This document shows positions 47,108-58,012 of a stretch of 64,000 nucleotides of DNA, one piece after another (the first letter of the stretch is position 1; the number at the start of each line of letters is the position of its first letter). The stretch is from Gentiana macrophylla (Eukaryota > Streptophyta > Magnoliopsida > Gentianales > Gentianaceae): positions 92,086,316 through 92,150,315 of the forward strand of contig CM047810.1 in assembly GCA_026214975.1 (NCBI GenBank). Direction: 5' to 3'. The notes under the pieces were generated by a model, which ran no database searches, was not told where the DNA came from, and saw nothing but the letters and a program-made list of their open reading frames with translations. Position numbers and translations under genes: made by a program.

Positions 47108-48489
47108 TCAACCAAAATCCAAGCTCAAGAAGACCAATAGCTTACGAAAAGAGAACAATGCGAGAACCATAGAAATTGAATTTACTAGAAACTTACCTCT
47201 CTTAGCTCTCGATGCTACCTCCTCCCAACCGGAGAATTTCCTTTTGTTTGCCTTTCGCTCCATCTTCTTTTTAAAATCCGCATCAGGCGGATGTGGTCTC
47301 TTTCTCACACCTCTTTGAGCCACATGCACCCGTGGTGGTAAAAACTCGACTTCATAGAACTCATCATCACAAGGTGGATGAGTGAAGTAATCCAGGACGG
47401 ACGTATCAGGGACCACTAGGCCATCCGGTGGCTTAAATAGAGGTGGCTGATCAACTTGATCTTGATCCATAGGTTAGCTTGACGGTAGAATGAGCGATCC
47501 CAACTGCTCCTTAGTCTCGATCTCCACATGATCGACGACCACAATCGAATCTACCGCACACTCTTTCAAGTCATCATTTTGTACATCCTCGGACGGAGGT
47601 GTACTTGATAAAAGTTGCACCTCTTCTATCTCCAAATCTTGTAGTTCATCTTCATCCCAGAGCGTTTCAATACCAAAGAATTCTTGCTCACTCATAACGA
47701 TGGTCGGTACCACCGCACATTCCACCACGGTATCGTCATTTTTCATCTTAAGGGGTGGAAGTGCAGTAGGTAGAAAGTGAAACATGCCATCATCAAATTT
47801 CACAATAGGAGGAGACGGTAATATGGGCGATCCCAACTCAATCCCTTGCTCTGACACCTCATCATAGTAGAGAAAATCCTCAACCTCACTTGCCACCTTA
47901 ACTTCTTCAGTGCCAACCTCATCAGCCATAACCACTTCTATTGCACATGCCTGCTCTTTCTGCTCGAGCCCGATCATTTCAATCAACTGCCCTGCCCGGT
48001 CTTGAAGGTTTCTAATGGAGGAGTCGGTACTTATCTTGAACTCTTGCATGTCCCGCAGTCACTCCTGCAGGCTCTGGTTCAATCGCTCTAGTAGCTCCAT
48101 TTGACTGTCGGTGAGACTCTCTTGTGGCACGGGAGAAAACTGATCATACTGACTTTGATTCATCGGAGGCGGGTAGTAGGCTTCTTGCCAAGATGGATTA
48201 TGATCAAACGGCTGAATCTGTGCAAAGTTGTCAACATGCCCAGCGTGAGAACCAAAATCATGATAAGCACTGGGGTTCTGATAACCCTTATACTGTTGTG
48301 GCTCATTACTCGAATAACCATAATTCGATCCTGGTATGCATTAGGGCGATAGGCCCAAGAACCCCTGGTTACTCGTTGTTGATCTCGAGGTCGAGGCACA
48401 TATCGTTGTTGATAATATTGTTCACCCGCTCGTGGTTGGTAGGGGAATTGTTGTTCAGGTGAGTAGTATTGGTTGGAAAATCCATCCAT
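47108..48489 (-). pseudogene. Element E gag-like ORF, acidic, broken
   Basis: Starts MDGFSNQYYSPEQQFPYQPR at 48,489; Tyr/Gln/Pro-rich N-part, a frameshift near 48,330, then PSAYHDFGSHAGHVDNFAQI and SQMELLERLNQSLQE to a TGA near 48,060; the frame continues as MQEFKISTDSSIRNLQDRAG (48,049-47,474), then a strongly acidic stretch (EVEDFLYYDEVSEQGIELGS) with repeats of the type GSPILPS; 47,470-47,108 ends with a basic tail (KKKMERKANKRKF). The Gln/Tyr-rich and coiled parts resemble the C-terminal half of Athila-type gag. No enzymatic domain. Confidence 0.6.
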
Positions 48490-48668
48490 TCAGGCTCAAA
48501 CTGCAAGATCTTAGAAATCATCAACAACACATTCGCGGTATCTCGTCACCACCACCACAAGAATAGGTAGTGTGACTCTTCAGCTACAAAAAAGGAAACA
48601 ACAAGAAAACGAAATAAAAACGACATAAGCCCAATCTTTCGGTCAACTTACAAGATATTAGACGTTAC

Positions 48669-48686
48669 TCCCCGGCAACGGCGCCA
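48669..48686 (-). promoter_or_regulatory. Primer binding site of element E (tRNA-Asp)
   Basis: Minus strand TGGCGCCGTTGCCGGGGA, identical to the PBS of both Athila elements, seven bases from the LTR. Confidence 0.9.
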
Positions 48687-48693
48687 AAATTCT

Positions 48694-51600
48694 TGATAGC
48701 AAAATACTTAACCGCTAACTTTTACCGACAGAGTATCAGGTCAACGGGAGTATAGTTGTCACAAGGTCGAATCCACAGGGAGTAATGTCTAAGTACCAAA
48801 GCTGACGTAGAACTTAGTTCAGTTCAAAATAATGGTGGATGATATTATTGCTAGATGTAATATCGTCGGATGGATCAAGATCCACCCGATTACGCAGTGG
48901 AATAAATACAAGATCTAGATCTAACAACCAAAATACATAAATAAATAGATCTAACCTACGAGGGGGTTAGATTGCTTATCAGTTTATTGTGAATAAACGC
49001 CAAGAACAATCTGAGATCCAAGATCCAAGAATTGAGAAGCCATCATCTTCCGACGAGTATCTCCAAGCAACACCAAGTGGATGGTGTTTCAAGCCGACGG
49101 ACCTCCTCGATTTGCTACCTTGGAAAACCCCGAAGTTTTTCCAAAACTCGAAACCCTAGTATTATAGCCGAAATTTCTAAGCTATAATACTCAATAATGG
49201 CGTGTTATGTGTTGATTATTGGCTTGGAAGAACTCTCTTTATATAGGAGAGTAGTCCTTGTCCATCAAGGATTTATTTAATTAATACAAAATCAATTATA
49301 ATAATCCTTTTCCAAATAAAAGATAAATAAAATAATTATCCCAAACAAATTAGGATAAATCATATTATTATCTAATATTCCATGAATTGTCATTTAACAA
49401 ATAAAAGATAAATCACACATTAAATAATTATCCAAGAAAACTAATTCCTTGATAATTAGTTAACCAATATGCGCCCCCCTCTACTAAATAAAGGTCCATG
49501 CGCATTTTTGACACATTGGGCCGAGTCCACGAAAAAACTCTTTTCCGTGTATTTAATTATCTAGTCCAAATAAACAATTAATCCACATATCAATTAAATA
49601 GCCCAATCCACTATTTAATTATAATTGAGGTGCAACGACGAGAAACCTATATGCTATATTAGGAGCCACGTCGGGGACCATGGACCCATATTCAGTAGCT
49701 ACAATAAATTAAATAATATTATCCGTCAGACCGAACAATAATATTCAATCTATTAATTCCGGGATTACACCACCATAAACCCAAACCGAACCTCTGCCGA
49801 ATATAGATACTTATACTCAACCATGAGTTGATAAGGTGTCCACTGATATAATCATTACATACGGATAAATCCTCCATAGACTGTCCATTCTGAGTGGGAA
49901 GTCTCCGTGAACCCAACTCAAAATATATTATCCTTATTTACCATTAACCCCTCAGTGATCAATTAGTTCACATATCTGACTAGTAGCTAATTAGTCTAAA
50001 TATGAACTCGCCGATCGATCATTTTCTCGTGGCTAACAAATAAGGGATCGTCTCTCTACTTCCCGAGGAAGGAATGGATTCCATATCTTTGATAGCACAG
50101 ACTACTCACTCATCCCAGAATAGAGCCAACGAGAAGTGTTGGACCACATACTTCGAAGTGATCCTTACTAACACATCAAACTCTACCCTAGTCTAAGCGG
50201 TTATGCGTGATCACCTCAGATTGAGATTAATCCATATATGATCATCTTGTGATTCGATAAGACTTCTCGATCACGAATTATATCGAGAACTCAAATCAAA
50301 TCGGTCCAAATTTCTATATGATTATCATCATATATAAATGCCCCACTAGTACTCCTATTACCGACAAATCCGGATAAGGCTGTCACACCTAAAGTGTTTT
50401 GGGCGCATTAATAGTAAATTAATCATGGGACCCGTACTCAGATTAATAAACGCTACGGACTAAGTTAACTTTAAGTACATCTCACTAACTCAATCCTCTT
50501 ATGTATAGCCATACACTGAGTTATGTGATTACATAAACGAGGTACTTAGGGTTTTCAGTAGTGTCTTAATTATAAACATAAATGCATATAATAAGATGAA
50601 TTATTAATTCTGTCCTAAAACAATTAGATAATTGTCTTTCGGGCACTACACCTAACAATTATACTAATGCAAAAATAAATATGAAACTATCGGTTCTACT
50701 TCTAAGTATTAAAGGTATAGCCGAACTATGATCCCACGAGCTACTTTTACCCCTAAGGAAGGACTTGACATGGTGCGTGTATTAACCGACCTACCTATCC
50801 TAAGTAGTTTAACGTCATCCACGGGTGCCAACTCCTAAATCTAGTGATTAGACTGAACGACTCGATCTAACCACCTTATGCGAAGCTAACCGACTCTCCC
50901 TTTATAAAACCGATTATCCTAACATGATTAAGCTTTAGAGTTGCCCGAACAACGATGACAAACCTCTGTATTGGAAACGGATCTAACAACTAGGCCGAAT
51001 CTACGCAACGATCCTAAAACCCCTTATCCCACATTTCACCGCAAAATGCATCTATAAGTTCAATGTGTGTGACAGTGAACTAGGTGATCAATCTAATTCA
51101 AATATATTATGATAAGTTTTAGGACGTGGATTAATCGTTTAAACATAATATTACGCACTACACAACTCTCAATCTCATCTCCCTTAGGGTTTTCGCTCGC
51201 TTTCACATAATTCGACTACACATAGAATTACCTACTAATAGTAATAATAAAAGTGCAGAAATTTATGAAGAAATTAATAATAAACATGATAAAAAGATTG
51301 AATAAAATTTACCAAAAGAAATCGTAGCAATCCACCACTCGAATCGTCACTTCGTTGTGTACCAATTGCCAAATAAAAAAAAACAACAGTGATGTTGTTC
51401 TCCAAGGACTTGCAGGAAAAAGAAATAAAATAAATTTGTTCTAATCTAAAGGGAGAACGATGGTCGGAAAAGAAATAAAAAAAATAAAATTCTGGTAAAG
51501 ACTGTGTGTTAAAACTTGACTTAAATGACTTTTTAATAAAACAATCTCTGATCCAGGTTCGGTAATTTTCCTCCCCAAAATAAAATAGAAGTGCCGCCCC

Positions 51601-52137
51601 TATTATATGCTTTTCCCCCATCTAATTATTAGCAAAAAGGGTGTGGACCCCCTCAGTAAATGTGTATGCCCTATTTTCGTTCCTTTATTTTCTTTTCATT
51701 TTTTTTTTCCTTTTTTTTCCCCTTCATTGATGAAAGCACTGAGGCTACGTCTACCAATCAACGCCAATTTTAGGATCTCGATAAAATTGTATAATAATCC
51801 TTTTTCTTGAACGTTTAAATTTGAGTAACGCGTCATTTTTTCATATGAACTCCGTTTTGGGCGATTTTTATATCGTTGTGCTCCTCGTCACGCTCACTAT
51901 CACGCCACACTTATATCAAATAGAAACAAGAAAACACAAGCATGACAAATGACAATAAAACGCACGCAATTCACCAAAAAATATGGAGATTTCGGACGTA
52001 AACGCCCTATCGTCTCGTGATTCAAATCGTGGTGAAACATACCTATAAAAACACTTAACTACCCCAAAATCACATCGAATAAGCTACAAATATAGGGTAA
52101 AATGCACACGAAAATATAGCAAAGTTGACTCTCATCA
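48694..52137 (-). repeat. 5' LTR of element E (with nested solo LTR)
   Basis: Same ends as 42,707-45,404. Uninterrupted LTR sequence is 48,694-48,848 plus 50,663-52,137, about 1.63 kb. Keeps the empty site for the LINE-like insert. Confidence 0.88.
48849..50657 (-). mobile_element. Solo LTR, TSD ATTAT
   Basis: 1,809 bp with TG...CA ends (TGCTAGATGTAATATCG ... CACTACACCTAACA), flanked by ATTAT at 48,844-48,848 and 50,658-50,662. The sister LTR of element E has the site once. No internal region, PBS or ORF: left by recombination between two LTRs. A TATATAAAG box on the minus strand near 49,240 suggests minus orientation. The family differs from all other LTRs in this window. Confidence 0.9.
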
Positions 52138-53300
52138 AAGTTACCCCCAGGTTGTGCAACAACCAAACCAAGTCAAGTTTGCAGACTTACCAAGTCATTA
52201 TATGGCCTCTAGTAAGCCAGTAGACAATGAAACTGCAAGCTGACTGAATCTTTGGAAGCTCAAGGATTCATTCAATCCAAAAATGATCACAGCCTCTTCA
52301 CAAAAGGAACATGACAATCTTTCGTTGCCTTATTGGTATATGTGGATGACATCATAGCTGCTAGCCCTAGTGAATAGTTAATTCAGCAAGTCACGGATGC
52401 TCTACATTAGTAGTTCACCATCAAAGATCTTGAAAATTGAGATATTTCCTAGGCATTGAGGCTGCTAGATGTCCAAAAGGTATATCCATTTCACAAAGGA
52501 AATACACCCTTAACCTCCTAGAAGAGTATGAAGTTTTAAGAGCCAAACCTGCTAAGACACCTATGGAGTCCAAGCAGACTTTACAATATGGTGATTCACC
52601 ACTTCTAGAAGACAACACTGCATACAGATCACTAGTAGGCAAATTGATTTACCTCACTTTTCCCAGACCATATATTGCTTTTGCAGTATAACAACTAAGT
52701 CAATTTCTGGACACCCCTACTGAAAATCATATGAAGGCAGCTTACAGACTGCTAAGGTATTTGAAGACAAACCCTGGTCAAGGCATACTTTTCCCAGCAG
52801 ACAACAACCTTGTACTCAAAGGTTTTATAGACAGTGATTGGGCTGGTTGTCCTGAAACAAGAAGATCAGTAACATGTTATATGATGTTTCTAGAAGATGC
52901 TCGAATCTTTTAGAAGGCCAAGAAACAAACAACTATAGCTAGAAGCTCATCTGAGGATGAATACATGGCTATGGCAAATGCAGTTTGTGAAATTCAATAG
53001 CTGACTTACATACTCTAAGATTTGTCGGTTCCAGTTCAGTTGTCTACTATCTTATTTTGTGACAATGCCAGTGCAACGCACATTGCTCACAATCCATTTT
53101 TTCATGAAAGAACAAAGCGTATTGAAATTGATTGTCATGTTGTGAGAGACAAAGTCAAATCAGGACTTGTAAAACTTCTTCCAGTCAACACAAAGGAACA
53201 AGTAGCTGACATTCTTATTAAGGCCTTGGATGCACCTATTTTCTCCCATCTACTAGACAAGTTGGGAATTTCAAAGATCTTCCAGAGTTCAAGTAGCTGA
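52138..53300 (+). pseudogene. Copia B RT C-half and RNase H
   Basis: YVDD at 52,339-52,350 in LLVYVDDIIAASPSE; SISQRKYTLNLLEEYE near 52,490; RNase H motifs DSDWAGCPETRRSVT, ARSSSEDEY, FCDNASATHIAHNPFFHERT and the tail KEQVADILIKALDAP. Stops at YGL**, Q*N, V*QLS, F*KAK and Q*L replace normally conserved K, Q and W codons; several are C-to-T or G-to-A changes. Not functional. Confidence 0.88.
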
Positions 53301-53350
53301 AGGGAATGCTGAGTACAAGCTGTTCATGTACCACTCTCAGCTTGAGAGGG

Positions 53351-53647
53351 TGTTACAGTATACAGGCAGAAGGGAATGCTGACAGTATAAGGACATCAGC
53401 CGGCTGAACTACTAACAGGACGAGGACATCAGCCTGCTGATCAATTTAGTACGATGTAATCTAGAAAACGGTTATTCAGTTGTAGTATGTAGTAACCGTT
53501 TGTAACTAACTTCTAACTGATTCATGGGGTGTATGAAGTTATAAATACCCCATGATCAGCTAAATTGTAAACTTAACTTGTAACCTTTAATTCATCAATA
53601 ATAATTCCGTATTTTATTTTGTGTTTGTAATTCTACAAATTTCATCA
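53351..53647 (+). repeat. 3' LTR of Copia B
   Basis: TGTTACAGTATACAGG ... ACAAATTTCATCA, 297 bp, preceded by the polypurine-like CTTGAGAGGG. Its right edge joins the interrupted integrase of Copia A. Confidence 0.85.
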
Positions 53648-54910
53648 CGTACTGCTGAAGTGTGCAAGAAAACACTAAGCAACCAAAATCTTTAAACATA
53701 GAATAATCTGGTTTGGTGCCATAAAGCACTTCATATGGAGAACTTTCCTTCAGCAGTGGTGTAGGTGTGGCATTCATCAATTTTACTGAATGTGAAAGGC
53801 AAAAAAACCCAATATCAATGGGTAAATTACTCTGGAACCTTAGTACCCTGGCAAAATTCAGCAGATGCTGATGTTTCCTTTCAACTATACCATTCTGCTC
53901 AGGTGCACTGACACATGATGTCTAATGTATAATGCCCTGTTGAGCATAAAAATCACAAGCGTAAACTTCGGTTCCATTATCAGATCTAATTAATTTAATA
54001 ACTTTATGAAACTGAGAAGAGACAAATTTAACAAAGGATTTAACAAGATCATAAGTTTCTGATTTATGCCTCATAAGAAAAACCCAAGTAAATCTGGACT
54101 AGTCATCTACAACAGTAAGAAAATATTGTTGTCCATTCACAGTATGTTGTTTCAAATGAACCCAAATATCCATATGAACAAGATCAAAAACATCATTTAC
54201 ATCAGTAGTACTTAATGGAAAATGATGTTTCTTTAATTTTTCCATAGGGCAGATATAACAAAGATCATGAACACAAAATTTGACATCAGCAGACTGTGAA
54301 CAAATGACTTTCAGTCTTTTATCTGGCAAGTGTCCTAGTCTGTAATGCGATAAAAGAGCATCATTTAATCTATCAGACAGAGTGTGATTTCTACAGCATT
54401 AATAGCAGAAATTTTGATTGGCCAATCCATGACATATAGTCCTCTGTGTAACACAGACCAATCACTTTCTTGTTCTTGTCCTACAAAACACTCTTGTTAA
54501 TAGAAAAACATCGTCACCTTTTGTATGGTTAATAAATGAAGGTAAAGATAAAAGATTGTATTTAAAAATAGGATTACAAAATACATCATGTAGGACCAAC
54601 TGAGGTTTACCTTGACTTGTCCTATATGTGTAACAGATACATTATTTCCATTAGGTAGTCCTATTTTTATACCAGATGAAGGTGTGAGATTACTTAACAG
54701 ATCTAATAATCCTACAATGTGATGTGTGGCACCAGAGTCTAAGATCCATTGTATAGATCTTACTAAATTTAGATCACATGTCCCTGTAGCAGGTGAATAA
54801 TGAGTAACAATCTCAGCAGGTTGCCCAACAGCAAATCCATCATGTCTAGGAGGATCAGAACTCAGCAGAGCCATCAACTTATCAAGTTGTTGTGTAATAA
54901 GATTGAGAAA
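53648..54910 (-). pseudogene. Copia A protease and integrase
   Basis: Minus strand: protease active site in WILDSGATHHI (frame 54,497-54,913), then GAG-pre-integrase with HDLCYICPMEKLKKHHFPLS and the integrase start LVHMDIW (54,099-54,329). Integrase core remnants follow, including SDNGTEV and EQNGIVERKHQH sequences between 53,800 and 54,000, and YEVLYGTKPDYSMFKDFGCL near 53,700. It breaks at 53,648 where Copia B is inserted. Several stops and shifts. Confidence 0.87.
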
Positions 54911-54959
54911 CACTGGTCCATCAGACCTATTCTGGGCCTAATCTTCTTTTTCTGATTGT

Positions 54960-55902
54960 TCATCTTCTACCAAATTAGCCCTCTTTGGCTTGAAACCAGG
55001 AGGATATCCATGCTTCTTATAACAAGTCTCTTCAGAGTGACCATTGAACCCATAAAAACTGCACTGTACCTTCTTGGGATTCTTAGGCCTAATATTTGTA
55101 GTGATCCACAGATCCTTGTCTGGCCGATTGTTTTGATACTACCCCTATCCATTCTTTTGAGACAATAGAACATATAATTTTGATTCTTGGCCTTATTTGC
55201 CACGTATGATTTCTGTCTTTCAAACTTAATGGCCATTGCAAAGGAATCATGGAATTCTGGAAAAGGTACCATATGCATTGCCTGTGAAACCATTGGCTCA
55301 AATTCATCCCTCAAACATTTTAGGAATTTCATGACATTTTCAGCCTTCATACGATCCATCATAGTGCTAATTGCACTAAAGTGACACTGAGGATCACAAT
55401 AACAAACTGGCATAGGCCTGATGGTCTTGATTTCTTCCTTAAGAACCATTAATTTTGTGAAATATTGATTGACAGAATCTGTGCCCCGCTTCAGCAGATG
55501 CATCTCTTCAAGAAGATCTGAAAGCCTCAAGGCATCCACATTTGAAAAATCTTACAGCAAGATTTTCCAGACTGCATGTGCACTCTTGAAATACATCAAA
55601 CTCAGGGCAATGGTTTTCTCAACAGAATTCAAGATCCATGACCTCACCATTGTATCACACTGTCTCCATGCATGGGAATCTGCTGAATTTGCTTTTGACT
55701 TTTTGATTGTGCCGTCTACGAAGCCAATCTTATTCTTGGTGATTAACACCATCTTCATGGACATATTCCATGGGTTGTAATTGTTGCCATTCATCGATGG
55801 CTGAACAAGTACCAAAGATGGATTCTTATTAGGATGTACATAGAATGGACTGAAGGGGCTTAATTCTTGTTTCTTAACTGCCATGGCTATCAAGAACTCC
55901 AT
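54960..55902 (-). pseudogene. Copia A gag
   Basis: Two frames, 55,552-55,902 and 54,967-55,539, split near 55,550. The first has LVLVQPSMNGNNYNPWNMSM and FVDGTIKKSK, typical of Copia gag (UBN2/retrotran-gag type). The second has QYFTKLMVLKEEIKTIRPMP and, near its end, a zinc-knuckle region reading CSFYGFNGHSEETCYKKHGY after a frameshift. Gag builds the particle. Confidence 0.87.
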
Positions 55903-56065
55903 AATTTATCAAAGATCAATAACAGAGTGAAAAATGATCAAGGAATGATAACGATCACAGTTTACTCTCAAGAAAATGAAAACACATAAAAGATGAAGAA
56001 TTCTCTCAAGATTCTCCAATAACCAGAGAAAGCATAAGAACATATTCACAAATTCTCAAATTTTT

Positions 56066-56077
56066 GCTCTGATATCA
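56066..56077 (-). promoter_or_regulatory. Primer binding site of Copia A (tRNA-iMet)
   Basis: Minus strand TGATATCAGAGC directly after the LTR, one change from the Copia consensus. Confidence 0.85.
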
Positions 56078-56363
56078 TGTTGAAGTTTGTAAAAAACAAG
56101 CAAAATGTAGAGAAAACGCGAAAGAATTATTATTGAACTAAATTTAACAAGTTAATTACAATGCTGCTGATCAGGGGGTATTTATAGCTTTATACATCCC
56201 ATGAATCAGTTATAAGTAAGTTATAAACAGTTACAATAAACTATAACAAAATAACCGTTTTTTGTGTTTGGATGGTCTGCTGACTAACTCAGCAGACTGC
56301 TGAGTCTTTATGTGATCAGCTGAGCACTTAGCACTTCCTTCAACACACATATATACTATCACA
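56078..56363 (-). repeat. 5' LTR of Copia A
   Basis: 286 bp. The right part (ACACATATATACTATCACA) aligns with the CACATATATATCTTGTAACA end of the 3' LTR, which sets the border at 56,363 rather than at the earlier CTTCAACA. Confidence 0.8.
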
Positions 56364-57380
56364 TCTTAGTTTACCCTACTCCGCCCCACTGCACCCAACC
56401 CTATCCTACCCAATCTGGTATCTACCCTACCATACTCAATCTTACCCCACCATCTATCATACCCTACCCTTTCTCACAACTCACCCTACCCACCCAACCC
56501 TACCACCCATCTTACCCCACCTAGCCTCCCCATCCCCACCCTACATTGGGGGAACATAAACAGTGTCACCCCAAATATAAGGTGCAACTGTAGCAATCCC
56601 TACAATTATTTTATTATTGTTTTTCTTCCTTCCCTCCTGCCAAAATGTTTAAAAGTTGAAAAGATGTTTTTGATAAAATTGTTTATAGTTAATGAATGAA
56701 TATTTAATCTTGTAGGGACAGAGATAGAGATGCTGATGTAGAGTTATCTGAATTTAGTTGCTGTAAAGAAGGGATATGTATTTTTTAATAGTATTTTTGG
56801 GGATAGGGACAAAGTAACTGATAATAATGCTCTAACCATATACCTTACCCTATCTTACCCACCTTACCTTATAACCCCACCCCCATCTTACATTGCCTTG
56901 ACCCCATCCCACTTCACCACTTACCTTACCTCAACACTCGGTGTTTTTATTGAATTTCATTAATTCCGTCTATTTCTTGAGGTAGTGAAAATTGTTATTT
57001 TTTGACGGAAATGATTATTTTTCAATCCATTAGAATGAAATCTCATTCCATTGCATTACTTTACGATCATACATAAACATTGGAATCAAATGAAAACCCA
57101 TTCTATTTTCTTTCATTCATTTTTTTGAGGGAAATTTTCTTTCATTCATGTGCAACAAAATATGGAATTGAATCAATAAACATTCTATTCAATTCCATTA
57201 ATGTGTAACAAATAAGCCATTAGCTAAAGTATTTCTATCAATTCTTCTGAAAAAGTTAGCTTATGGTCCACTTTAAAGGCTGTTATTAAGTTTTAATCAT
57301 GTAATAATTATTTTGTTAGTATAAGGACAAAAAAATTCTACTGAACTACTTTACCCCTACATTAACATTCGCAATTCACA
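56364..57380. repeat. C-rich degenerate repeats and AT-rich MITE-like remnant
   Basis: 56,370-56,545 and 56,835-56,935 consist of irregular words such as TACCCTACC, CTTACCCCACC and CCCACCC on the plus strand. They do not keep the plant telomere register CCCTAAA. 56,960-57,220 is built of words like CATTCCATTGCATTAC and GAATGAAATCTCATTCC, reminiscent of a worn MITE. No gene. Confidence 0.5.
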
Positions 57381-57457
57381 ACCAAGACTTCCCAATTCAG
57401 AACGAAGACGGCAAGAACAGGTCATTGCCTTTAAACAAAACTCGAGTGGATAAAGCC

Positions 57458-57700
57458 ATGGCTTCTTTGAAGCTCATCTATCCATCATCTCTTCTTTCAC
57501 CATCCAAACACTCCTCATTTTCCTCCAAATTTCTCCAATCCACCGCCTCTTCCATCTCTCTGTGCCCGCCGCATCCTCTCCATCTCGCCGCCGCTGCCTT
57601 CTACAATCACCGCCACCGGTTGCAAAATCTTCCCCTATTCAGAGACCCACTTGGAATGGGTTCAGCCCAAGTTCATTTTTCAATCTATTTTCTTTAATTT
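57458..57700 (+). other. Possible transit-peptide exon of an unidentified gene
   Basis: From ATG 57,458: MASLKLIYPSSLLSPSKHSS and on, rich in Ser, His and Pro, poor in acidic residues, like a chloroplast transit peptide. The frame runs open to 57,697. No clear donor site and no known mature protein follow, so the parent gene is not recognised. It lies 60 bp upstream of a kinase exon with which it does not obviously belong. Confidence 0.4.
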
Positions 57701-57759
57701 ATTTTTTTAATTTCAGAATATTTGTTCTTACTCTATTTTTTTGTGGGTGGGGAACAGAG

Positions 57760-58012
57760 AATATGGTAGGAAAAAGAGGATATGTAGAGGTATATAAAGG
57801 AGATTTAGGAGATGGACAAGCAATAGCAATGAAAATGCTAACAAATATATCAAATGATGATAGGAAAGAGAAGGAATTCTTGACAGAAATAGGAACACTT
57901 GGCCAAGTTTGTCACCCAAATGTTACTGCTCTTCTTGGTTACCGCTTTGACAATGGACTTTATCTCATTTTCCAGTTTTCTTCTAAAGGCTCTGTGGCTT
58001 CTCTCCTTCATG
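57760..58012 (+). pseudogene. Single exon of an RBK-type receptor-like cytoplasmic kinase
   Basis: Between an AG acceptor (GTGGGGAACAG) and a GT donor (CATG|GTTTCT), the frame reads NMVGKRGYVEVYKGDLGDGQ, AIAMKMLTNIS, EKEFLTEIGTLGQVCHPNVT, ALLGYRFDNGLYLIFQFSSK and GSVASLLHG. This is the N-lobe of the ROP-binding receptor-like cytoplasmic kinases (RBK1/RBK2 type): glycine loop, VAIK lysine (K in AMK), and the helix-C Glu region. The second loop glycine is Arg (GKRG instead of GKGG). The rest of the kinase domain is missing, so this is a fragment. Retained splice sites show it was copied as genomic DNA, not as a processed RNA. Confidence 0.75.

Larger units (their letters stand above)
42707..52137 (-). 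mobile_element. Element E: non-autonomous Ty3-type LTR element
   Basis: Minus orientation. 5' LTR 48,694-52,137 (with a nested solo LTR), PBS for tRNA-Asp at 48,669-48,686, gag-like ORFs, polypurine tract at 45,405-45,420, 3' LTR 42,707-45,404 (with a nested LINE-like insert). Near-matching target duplication CAGTT (42,702-42,706) and AAGTT (52,138-52,142). Without its inserts each LTR is about 1.6 kb and the interior 3.3 kb. No protease, RT or integrase is present, so it must have moved in trans, probably with Athila-type proteins, as PBS and 3' motif suggest. LTRs differ by about 3% by eye. Confidence 0.88.
28821..53647 (+). mobile_element. Copia element B, interrupted and missing its middle
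   Basis: 5' LTR about 28,821-29,138, PBS 29,139-29,150, a short leader to about 29,217, then RT at 42,160-42,706, RT/RNase H at 52,138-53,300 and 3' LTR 53,351-53,647. Its own sequence adds up to about 2.4 kb; gag, protease and most of integrase are absent. It belongs to the same family as Copia A (protein nearly the same in the RT) and is inserted in A's integrase region in opposite orientation. LTRs differ by about 6% by eye. The exact left LTR edge and TSD are weathered. Confidence 0.75.
10856..56363 (-). mobile_element. Copia element A, outer shell of the nest (in three pieces)
   Basis: Its 3' LTR is 10,856-11,146 and its 5' LTR 56,078-56,363 (minus orientation, TGT...ACA ends). Its own sequence occupies about 10,856-12,505, 28,108-28,820 and 53,648-56,363, about 5.1 kb together, a normal Copia length. 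Order on the minus strand: PBS, gag, protease, integrase, RT, RNase H, PPT. The pieces join in protein logic: integrase ends near 53,650 and resumes near 28,815, and RT breaks at 12,505 and resumes at 28,108 within the conserved YGIDYQET region. Candidate flanking pentamers are TACTA and TCTTA, not a clean match. Many stops and frameshifts mark it as dead. Confidence 0.85.

Noticed and set aside
46881..47318. A 145-codon plus-strand frame in element E
   Set aside because: It overlaps the conserved post-ORF motif and the minus-strand gag-like ORF; composition indicates a shadow frame.
56364..56945. Interstitial telomeric repeat
   Set aside because: Words like TACCCTACC resemble telomere repeats, but the plant CCCTAAA register is never kept for two units in a row.
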